10,229 bases of DNA from JANMDU01 sp031388245. Its GTDB lineage: Bacteria > Pseudomonadota > Gammaproteobacteria > Burkholderiales > Burkholderiaceae_C. Location: assembly GCA_031388245.1 (NCBI GenBank), contig JANNED010000324.1:1-10229 (forward strand), written 5' to 3'. Positions 1-5,006 of the stretch are shown here, in pieces. The notes beneath the pieces are model-generated. The model did not search any database. It had not been told where the DNA came from and worked only from the letters and a program-made list of their open reading frames with translations. Position 1 is the stretch's first letter; every line of letters starts with the position of its first letter. Position numbers and translations under genes: made by a program.

Positions 1-128
1 ATGGCAAACACATCGTGCAAGCCAGTGTGTATGGGCAGCCCAATGAGGGGCACGATGGGCCCGGGGCACTGAGCGCGCAAGCGGTAGAGACGTTTCTGGG
101 TAGCTTGAATTTGGTGGGTGCGAAATGA
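1..128 (+). CDS. C-terminal end of an unrecognised protein (cut by the window edge)
   Basis: An open frame enters from the left edge (first whole codon at base 3) and ends with TGA at 126-128. It encodes about 41 residues finishing in FLGSLNLVGAK. Codon choice looks normal, with many G/C third positions. The stop overlaps the ATG of the next gene in an ATGA arrangement at 125-128, as is common for translationally coupled genes in one operon; that overlap is the best support for the frame being real. The tail contains GQPNEGHDGPGALS, which I cannot assign to a family. It does not look like the glutathione synthetase that I would expect near EIIA/HPr in this group. A function should not be assigned from this fragment. 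Confidence 0.55.
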   Translation, partial: GKHIVQASVYGQPNEGHDGPGALSAQAVETFLGSLNLVGAK

Positions 129-1399
129 GTATGAGCACTCATACTTCAGAGCAAGCTCACATGCCGCGTCGCTTGGTTGTGCAGGTTTTCCTTGCGTTTG
201 CCTTGGCTTACTTTATGTCTGCACTGATTCGCGCGATCACGGCCACGCTTTCGCCCTCTTTAAAGCAAGAATTCTCGCTCGGCTCGGGTGATTTGGGCTT
301 GCTCGCCGGCGGTTACTTTCTGGGCTTCGCGCTCACGCAATTGCCGCTCGGCCGCTGGCTCGATGCTTATGGCCCCAAGCGCGTGATTCTGTGCTTTCTC
401 GCCGTGGCTATCGCAGGCTGTTTGGCTTTTGCCGCTGCGCCCAATTTCATTGGCCTGCTGGCTGCGCGCATTCTCTGCGGTATTGGCGTGAGCGCCTGCT
501 TGATGGCGCCGCTCACTGCCTACCGCCTGTGGTTTAAGCCCGAGATTCAACTGCGCGCCAGCTCGTGGATGTTGATGACGGGCTCGCTCGGCATGGTGGC
601 TTCTACGCTGCCTGTGCAGTGGCTGTTGCCGCAAACCGGTTGGCGGCCTATCTTTGTGTTCCTCGCGCTCTTGGTGGGCGTGGCGATGCTGGTGTTGGCA
701 TGGCGTTTGCCGAAAGCCCCCCTCAAACTGGCCATGCCAAGCGAGGGCATCATCGACAGCTACCGCGCGATTTGGCAGCATCCCTATGTCAAGCGCCATT
801 TTTGGCTCGGTTTTTTCAGCTATGGCGGCCTATTGGCTATGCAAACGCTCTGGGCGGGGCCTTGGCTGGTACAAGTCAGTGGACAAACGCCTGCGCAGGC
901 GGCCACAGGGCTGTTTTGGCTCAATCTGAGCATGCTGGCTACCTTCTGGGTGTGGGGTACGCTGAACCCGTATTTCACGAGACGTGGCTGGCATGCGGAT
1001 CGGTTACTCAGCGTCGGCATGCCTTGCGCTTTGATCATGACTGCTATTATTTGCATAGCAGGAAGTCACGTGAATTGGTGGGCTTGGGCGCTGTTTTGTA
1101 TTGGATCGAGCTTCATGAGCGTGGCTTTGCCAGCGGTTGGCATGGCCTTCCCGAAAGAACTTGCTGGCCGGGCTTTGAGCTTTTATAACTTGGTGATTTT
1201 CAGTGGTGTGTTCGTTGTGCAATGGGGCATGGGGCTACTGATTGATGCCTTTAAGCGCTTCGGCCTGAGCACCGAAAACGCCTTTCAGGCCGCTCTTGGG
1301 GTATTCCTGATCTGTAGCATGGGCGGATATCTGCGATTTGTTTTGGATAATCGGAGCACGGCAAACCGTTTTGCCGCTTCCGAGCCAGCCCCACTTTGA
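125..1399 (+). CDS. MFS family transporter
   Basis: A 424-residue integral inner-membrane protein with about twelve hydrophobic segments, the usual size for the major facilitator superfamily. The family signature between segments 2 and 3 is clear: GRWLDAYGPKRV at residues 76-87 matches G-x3-D-x2-G-[RKP]-[RK]. The N-terminus begins with a short polar stretch and the first membrane segment starts near residue 17. The chosen ATG at 125 overlaps the preceding stop codon; a second in-frame ATG at 131 is also possible. The gene ends at the TGA at 1397-1399, immediately before or overlapping the EIIA start, so it is probably co-transcribed with the PTS genes. The substrate cannot be read from the sequence. 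MFS members of this general type in Burkholderiales are mostly annotated only as transporters. Family is confident, substrate unknown. Confidence 0.9.
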   Translation: MSMSTHTSEQAHMPRRLVVQVFLAFALAYFMSALIRAITATLSPSLKQEFSLGSGDLGLLAGGYFLGFALTQLPLGRWLDAYGPKRVILCFLAVAIAGCLAFAAAPNFIGLLAARILCGIGVSACLMAPLTAYRLWFKPEIQLRASSWMLMTGSLGMVASTLPVQWLLPQTGWRPIFVFLALLVGVAMLVLAWRLPKAPLKLAMPSEGIIDSYRAIWQHPYVKRHFWLGFFSYGGLLAMQTLWAGPWLVQVSGQTPAQAATGLFWLNLSMLATFWVWGTLNPYFTRRGWHADRLLSVGMPCALIMTAIICIAGSHVNWWAWALFCIGSSFMSVALPAVGMAFPKELAGRALSFYNLVIFSGVFVVQWGMGLLIDAFKRFGLSTENAFQAALGVFLICSMGGYLRFVLDNRSTANRFAASEPAPL

Positions 1400-1407
1400 C
1401 GCTTTCT

Positions 1408-1854
1408 GTGAACCATATTCTCATCATCGCCCATGCGCCGCTAGCCTCCGCCTTGAAGGCTTGCGCACTGCATGTGTTTCCCGATTGCGATTCTGCAGTG
1501 TCTGCCCTTGACGTGCCGCCCAATATGCCGCCTGCGGAAAGCGCTGCGCAGGCGCAGATGATTTTGCGCCAAGCCCACGGCGCATCAACCACACTGCTGC
1601 TGACCGATGTGTTCGGTGCCACGCCATCGAATATTGCCAAACAATTGACCGACGGCATCAACACGCGCTTGCTCACAGGCGTGAACCTGCCGATGCTGCT
1701 GCGCGCCGTCACTTACCGACATGAGCCGCTAGAGACGCTGGTGCAACGTGCACTGGCAGGCGGCTCGCAAGGCGTGATGCAAGTCGCCGTGACTGCTCCA
1801 CAAAATCAAACTCTGAAAAGCCATGATCCAGACCACCATCAAAGTCAGCAATAA
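1408..1854 (+). CDS. PTS system mannose-family EIIA component
   Basis: A cytoplasmic phosphocarrier that accepts phosphate from HPr on a histidine. In bacteria lacking sugar-specific membrane PTS subunits, such proteins usually regulate rather than transport. Using the GTG start at 1408 it has 148 residues. The N-terminal strand is followed by His9 (LIIAHAPLA), matching the phosphorylated His10 of E. coli ManX. Asp67 in TDVFGATPSN matches the conserved Asp of that active site, and LTGVNLPML at about 89-97 is the family motif. An alternative TTG start at 1396 would overlap the MFS stop as TTGA and add four residues. I prefer GTG because it puts the first strand and histidine at the normal distance, but neither start has a convincing ribosome binding site. 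The 3' end overlaps ptsH by 32 bases, and the last 20 or so residues are polar and family-atypical. Confidence 0.88.
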   Translation: MNHILIIAHAPLASALKACALHVFPDCDSAVSALDVPPNMPPAESAAQAQMILRQAHGASTTLLLTDVFGATPSNIAKQLTDGINTRLLTGVNLPMLLRAVTYRHEPLETLVQRALAGGSQGVMQVAVTAPQNQTLKSHDPDHHQSQQ

Positions 1855-2092
1855 GCTTGGCCTGCATGCGAGGGCATCAGCCAAACTCACCAAAATGGCG
1901 AGCAGCTTCCCTTGCGAGGTGTGGCTATCGCGCGGTGAGCGCAAAGTCAATGCCAAATCCATCATGGGTGTGATGATGCTGGCTGCAGGCATCGGCACGG
2001 ATGTGGTGCTGGAGACGGCCGGCGACCAAGAGCAAGCGGCGAATGATTCTTTGGTGGCGCTGTTCAACGACAAGTTCGGAGAAGGCGAGTGA
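1823..2092 (+). CDS. ptsH: Phosphocarrier protein HPr
   Basis: An 89-residue cytoplasmic phosphocarrier that takes phosphate from enzyme I and passes it to EIIA-type proteins. The histidine site is KLGLHARAS with His15 at the canonical number, and the regulatory serine lies in NAKSIMGVMML with Ser46, also canonical. The length is normal. Ser46 is the site modified by HPr kinase in organisms that have it; the kinase is not in this window. The ATG at 1823 lies inside the EIIA gene (32-base overlap), which implies translational coupling between the two. Enzyme I (ptsI), the upstream phosphate donor normally encoded next, is not found downstream; a palindromic repeat starts right after the stop codon. 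The identification is secure. Confidence 0.96.
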   Translation: MIQTTIKVSNKLGLHARASAKLTKMASSFPCEVWLSRGERKVNAKSIMGVMMLAAGIGTDVVLETAGDQEQAANDSLVALFNDKFGEGE

Positions 2093-3044
2093 ATGGCCCC
2101 CACGCTCTCCCGCTTCGCGAGGATCACTGCCCCCCGAGGGGGCTGTCGCGCCTAGAGGCGGCTCGTCGTCGCTCAGTGTTTGCATCATCGGTGTGGGCAA
2201 CATGGGCGGCGGCATGGCGCTCAATCTGCTCGCTCGCGGCTACGCGGTGCATGTGTGCGATGTGGATGCTGCCAAAGAAGCTTTTTTAAAGCAAAAAGGG
2301 GCGGTTGCCGGCATAAATCCTTCGCAGTGCGCTATCAAATCAGGAGTAAGCATTGTTTGCGTGGTCGATGCCGCCCAAACCGCCGATGTGTTGTTCGGCG
2401 AAAGCGGGCTGCTGCAAGCCGCGCCAGCGGCTCTTCAGCATCACACCGTGATGCTCTGCCCCACGATCTCACCTCAGGATACAGAGCGCTTTGCCAAGCA
2501 GCTCGCAGCGCATGGCGTGCACACCATCGACGCCCCCATGTCTGGCGGGCCCGTGCGGGCGCAAGAGGGCAGCATGAGCCTGATGGTCGCCTGCGCGGAT
2601 GCGGTGTTCACACGCCACGAAACGCTGTTGCGCGATCTGTCTTCAAAACTCTTTCGCATCAGCGACAAACCCGGCGATGGTGCGCGCACAAAGCTGGTGA
2701 ACAACTTGCTCGCCGCCGTCAACCTTGCAGGTGCGGCAGAGGCCATGGCCATGGCCCAAAAAATGGGCTTGGATGCCAGCCGCACTTTGGATGTGATCGA
2801 GCAATCCAGCGGGCAAAGCTGGATCGGCTCAGATCGCATGCGCCGAGCCATTGCAGGCGACGCTACGCCGCGCGCGCACATGAGCTTGCTCGCCAAAGAC
2901 ACGCAGCTGGCCTTGGCGGTCACGCGTGAGCTAGGCTTGAACCATCCGCTCGGCCAACACGCCGCAGCCACATTTGCACGCGCCCTCGGTGCAGGCTTGG
3001 CAAACCACGACGATGCAGCGCTGCTCACGCTGCTGCGCTCTTGA
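2043..3044 (+). CDS. NAD(P)-dependent beta-hydroxyacid dehydrogenase (3-hydroxyisobutyrate dehydrogenase family); start unresolved
   Basis: A cytoplasmic oxidoreductase of the family that includes 3-hydroxyisobutyrate dehydrogenase, tartronate semialdehyde reductase and L-threonate dehydrogenase. The Rossmann motif GVGNMGGGMA begins at 2190. The substrate-binding signature DAPMSGGPVRAQEG follows about 112 residues later. The catalytic lysine sits in TKLVNN (codon 2691-2693), and the helical C-terminal domain ends in the KDTQLALAV region. The core from about 2178 to the stop is 288 residues, close to normal family length. The start is the problem: between the in-frame ATG at 2043 and the GTG inside the Rossmann motif there is no ATG, GTG or TTG. 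The ATGs at 2001 and 2043 lie inside ptsH in another frame and would add an odd Arg/Ser/Pro-rich extension encoded by ptsH and the repeat. A CTG at 2127 is a further option. Exact substrate unknown. Confidence 0.85.
   Translation: MILWWRCSTTSSEKASEWPPRSPASRGSLPPEGAVAPRGGSSSLSVCIIGVGNMGGGMALNLLARGYAVHVCDVDAAKEAFLKQKGAVAGINPSQCAIKSGVSIVCVVDAAQTADVLFGESGLLQAAPAALQHHTVMLCPTISPQDTERFAKQLAAHGVHTIDAPMSGGPVRAQEGSMSLMVACADAVFTRHETLLRDLSSKLFRISDKPGDGARTKLVNNLLAAVNLAGAAEAMAMAQKMGLDASRTLDVIEQSSGQSWIGSDRMRRAIAGDATPRAHMSLLAKDTQLALAVTRELGLNHPLGQHAAATFARALGAGLANHDDAALLTLLRS
2096..2172 (+). repeat. GC-rich palindromic intergenic repeat (REP-like)
   Basis: The stretch just after the ptsH stop consists of short inverted repeats. 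GCCCCC (2129-2134) and GGGGGC (2138-2143) pair perfectly around a three-base loop. CGCC (2149-2152) and GGCG (2157-2160) form a second small hairpin. The 5' part has an imperfect CTC/GAG-flanked TTCG hairpin at about 2106-2120. From memory, very similar sequences with a CCCCCGAGGGGG core are scattered between genes in Comamonadaceae genomes. That recollection is not verified here, and only one copy is in the window. The boundaries are approximate. The reading frame of the following dehydrogenase stays open through the whole repeat. Confidence 0.6.
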
Positions 3045-3055
3045 GGTCTTTCCCC

Positions 3056-3085
3056 TAGCGCGGCTCACAGAGGCTGCGCTAAGAT
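3056..3085 (+). promoter_or_regulatory. Hairpin and possible -10 element upstream of the acyl-CoA-binding protein gene
   Basis: TAGCGC (3056-3061) and GCGCTA (3076-3081) form a perfect six-base inverted repeat around 14 bases. TAAGAT at 3080-3085 resembles a sigma-70 -10 box, 36 bases before the start codon. No good -35 box lies at the right distance. The hairpin could instead be a weak terminator for the dehydrogenase gene, although no T-run follows it. Tentative. Confidence 0.3.
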
Positions 3086-3121
3086 ACCCAGCGCAACCCA
3101 CAACTTCCACAGGAGAACACC

Positions 3122-3379
3122 ATGGCCACCAGCCTCAAAGCGAAATTTGACAAAGCCGCCGCAGACTCGAAAAACCTCTCAGAGCGCCCCGACAACGCCA
3201 CCCTCCTCAAAATCTACGCCCTCTACAAACAAGGCAGTGTCGGCGACAACGCAGACAAAAAACCCGGCTTCACCGACATGGTAGGCCGCGCCAAATGGGA
3301 TGCCTGGGACAAACTCAAAGGCACGGATGCCAAAGATGCCATGCAGCAGTACGTGGATTTGATTGAATCGCTGAAATAA
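3122..3379 (+). CDS. Acyl-CoA-binding protein
   Basis: An 85-residue small cytoplasmic protein that binds long-chain acyl-CoA esters and acts as a carrier and buffer pool. It has the full ACBP fold signature: LLKIYALYKQGSVGDN at about 28-43, then KPGFTDMVGRAKWDAWDKLKG at about 47-67, with the conserved Tyr, Lys and Trp residues that contact the acyl-CoA. Length matches the family (about 85-90). The start is well supported by AGGAGA at 3111-3116, a good Shine-Dalgarno sequence at suitable spacing. The gene faces the PHA granule-system gene across a large palindrome. A role in supplying or buffering acyl-CoA near PHA metabolism is suggested by that context but is only an inference. Confidence 0.95.
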   Translation: MATSLKAKFDKAAADSKNLSERPDNATLLKIYALYKQGSVGDNADKKPGFTDMVGRAKWDAWDKLKGTDAKDAMQQYVDLIESLK

Positions 3380-3400
3380 GCGAATACCCATACTCGATTC

Positions 3401-3509
3401 TTGAACGCAGAGGACGCGAAGCTTGCGCAGAGATCACAGAAAAGAAATCCAAAATTTGGCTGTTTCTTTTTTGCGTCTTCTGCGCAAGCTTCGCATCCTC
3501 TGCGTTCAA
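3401..3509. repeat. Long imperfect palindrome between convergent genes (possible bidirectional terminator)
   Basis: The outer arms, 3401-3431 and 3479-3509, are 31 bases each and are reverse complements with a single mismatch (C at 3415 against the base pairing with A at 3495). Pairing continues imperfectly inward through A/G-rich and C/T-rich tracts (about 3432-3447 with 3463-3478). The centre holds CCAAAATTTGG (3449-3459), itself a small palindrome. In RNA from either side this would form a very long hairpin. It lies 21 bases after the acyl-CoA-binding protein stop and 7 bases after the stop of the opposing PHA-system gene, so it is placed to end transcription from both directions. The arm motif AACGCAGAGGA resembles a dispersed repeat I recall from many bacterial genomes. 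Confidence 0.85.
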
Positions 3510-3516
3510 AACTGTT

Positions 3517-3849
3517 TTAAGCTTTTTTCTTTGGCGCAGCTTTCTTATTCGGCGCAGCGCTTTTAGCCAACAGATCATCTAAATTCTTCTCAATCTCGGA
3601 TTCGATTTTGCCTTTGAATGCGCCGAGCAAGAAGCCGAGCTTGGCGTGAAGCTCAAAGCCTGTTGCGCTGACTTTGAGTGTGCCTTCGACACCGCTGCGC
3701 TTGAACTGCACTTGGTCTGCGGCCTTGCCTTCTTCGTAGGTGCATGCCATATCCAGTTTTTTCTCACAATCTTCGGCCCATTTGTAGGCAACTTTGCGAG
3801 CCTCGGGCAGCCCCAAGCTGTGTTGGCGGGAAATAGTGATGTCGGGCAT
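3517..3849 (-). CDS. Polyhydroxyalkanoic acid system family protein (PHA granule-associated)
   Basis: A 110-residue cytoplasmic protein matching the small family found with polyhydroxyalkanoate synthesis genes. Recognisable features are the N-terminal MPDITISRQHSLGLPEARK, the central YKWAEDCEKKLDMACTYEEG, the GVEGTLKVSATGFEL strand region, and KLGFLLGAFKGKIESEIEKN near residue 80. The C-terminus is a basic Ala/Pro/Lys tail (AAPNKKAAPKKKA), a composition seen on proteins that touch DNA or granule surfaces. The ATG at 3847-3849 is chosen because GAGGAG sits six to seven bases upstream on the minus strand; a longer open frame upstream is out of register with any homologous sequence and overlaps the peptidase gene. 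It is 31 bases downstream of the peptidase gene and probably shares its transcript. The molecular function of the family is poorly defined. Confidence 0.88.
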   Translation of the reverse strand: MPDITISRQHSLGLPEARKVAYKWAEDCEKKLDMACTYEEGKAADQVQFKRSGVEGTLKVSATGFELHAKLGFLLGAFKGKIESEIEKNLDDLLAKSAAPNKKAAPKKKA

Positions 3850-3880
3850 ATGCGTCTCCTCATTGGGTGGCTTCATTGTG

Positions 3881-4993
3881 TCATAGCGGCGCAGCAAGCC
3901 GGGCCAGTGCAGCTCGCCGCTCGTCTTTGGGCAAGGGCGTGAGCTGTTGAATGGCTTGGTAAAAAGCAGGCCAGTTGTTGCCTTGCTTTTCAAACACGGC
4001 TTCAAACTGCGGCACGAGCTCGTCATAAGCGGCCAAAGCGCCCAGCGAAGCATTGTTGGCTTGTGCCATAAAACGATCGTAGCCCGCAAAGCCGCCCCAG
4101 TTGGCTTTGAGCTGAGCGTATTCAGCGTGCATCTGCTGCATGGCTTGCTGCTTTTGCATCGCTATTGAATGAATAGCATGGCTCGCAGTATGGATGCCGG
4201 CATCTGGGCTATTTTGCTTGTAAATTTGAGCCAGTCGCTGGCGCGAGCGCAAAGCCAAGGCGCGAAACTCGCGGCGTTTGCTGTCGAAAGCTTCATACTC
4301 GTTTTGCGCAGCCTCTGAGCCATGCGCCGCCAACCATTGCTGGCCGCCCAAGCGCTCCACGGCTGTGGCAAAGGATTCGTTGAACATGGTGTCATCTTTC
4401 ACATAGAGCACCTGATGCGCCAGCTCATGAAAGATCATGCGCGCGAGCTCGCCTTCGGGATAGCTGATGAAGGTGGAGAGCAACGGATCGCCGCCCAGCC
4501 AATTCATATAGCCCAGCGTGGAATAGGCCGCAACGCCATACACATTCACCTCCAAACCTTCGGCCTTGACGCGCTCAGCCTCTGCAGCGGCATCCGCTTC
4601 GCTGTAATAGCCGCGATAGCCCACGCAGCCCACCACGGCGAAGCACCATGTCTTGAGCTGCAGCGAATACGGCGGCGCGGCCACCACATTCCACACCACG
4701 GCAGCGCGGCGCAAATCGGCGTAGCGGCGATAACTGGCGTTATCGGGCAGCGCCAGATTCTTGGATGCAAATTCACGGATGCGCTGCGCCAGCTGCAGGC
4801 GGCGCTTGGTGGCCTCGGAGGTTTGTGGATCAGAGAGCCATTCCTGCACAGGCTTGGCTGCATTCATGACTGCCAAATGGCCTTGGGTGTTTTGCCAGTA
4901 GTAGCCTAAATGGCCGCAACCTGACATACAAAATACAATCAAAACAATAGCAAACAATGCAGACAGAATGCCGGCGATTGGCCTCTTTTTCAT
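3881..4993 (-). CDS. Putative lipoprotein zinc aminopeptidase (HExxH, PF10023-like)
   Basis: A 370-residue predicted metallopeptidase. The N-terminus MKKRPIAG is followed by a hydrophobic stretch and a lipobox-like MSGC with Cys26, so it is probably a lipoprotein facing the periplasm. The zinc site is HELAH (residues 189-193), and NESFATAVE (205-213) supplies the downstream glutamate typical of gluzincin-like peptidases. The segments WCFAVVGCVGYRGYYS (117-132) and YSTLGYMNWLGGDPLLSTF (157-175) are characteristic of the proteobacterial predicted aminopeptidase family. I chose the start at 4993 over the upstream ATG at 5035 because it gives a clean signal peptide and a 13-base gap from the upstream oxidoreductase stop rather than a 29-base overlap. 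No substrate is known for the family to my knowledge. The Met at lipobox position -3 is slightly unusual. Confidence 0.85.
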   Translation of the reverse strand: MKKRPIAGILSALFAIVLIVFCMSGCGHLGYYWQNTQGHLAVMNAAKPVQEWLSDPQTSEATKRRLQLAQRIREFASKNLALPDNASYRRYADLRRAAVVWNVVAAPPYSLQLKTWCFAVVGCVGYRGYYSEADAAAEAERVKAEGLEVNVYGVAAYSTLGYMNWLGGDPLLSTFISYPEGELARMIFHELAHQVLYVKDDTMFNESFATAVERLGGQQWLAAHGSEAAQNEYEAFDSKRREFRALALRSRQRLAQIYKQNSPDAGIHTASHAIHSIAMQKQQAMQQMHAEYAQLKANWGGFAGYDRFMAQANNASLGALAAYDELVPQFEAVFEKQGNNWPAFYQAIQQLTPLPKDERRAALARLAAPL

Positions 4994-5006
4994 AAAAATC
5001 CAAGCC

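Noticed and set aside
565..1188. Plus-strand 207-codon open frame inside the MFS gene
   Set aside because: It is an out-of-frame reading of the transporter with no domain signature or ribosome binding site.
2093..2155. Short 20-codon open frame starting with ATG at 2093 right after ptsH
   Set aside because: It ends at TAG within the repeat, is in a different frame from the dehydrogenase, and is composed entirely of repeat sequence.
2180..2929. Plus-strand 249-codon open frame inside the dehydrogenase gene
   Set aside because: It is Arg/His/Cys-rich and out of frame with the dehydrogenase motifs, so it is a shadow.
3401..3509. CRISPR-like repeat or integron attC site
   Set aside because: There is only one inverted pair, with no regularly spaced direct repeats, spacers, cas genes or integrase.
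3315..3578. Minus-strand 87-codon open frame across the palindrome, containing NAEDAKLAQK
   Set aside because: It overlaps the acyl-CoA-binding protein gene and the 3' end of the PHA-system gene in another frame. The Asn-Ala-Glu-Asp-Ala-Lys segment is just the translation of the palindrome arm.
3850..4089. N-terminal extension of the PHA-system frame up to 4089
   Set aside because: The extension overlaps the peptidase gene in another frame, while the ATG at 3849 has a good GAGGAG site and matches the family N-terminus.
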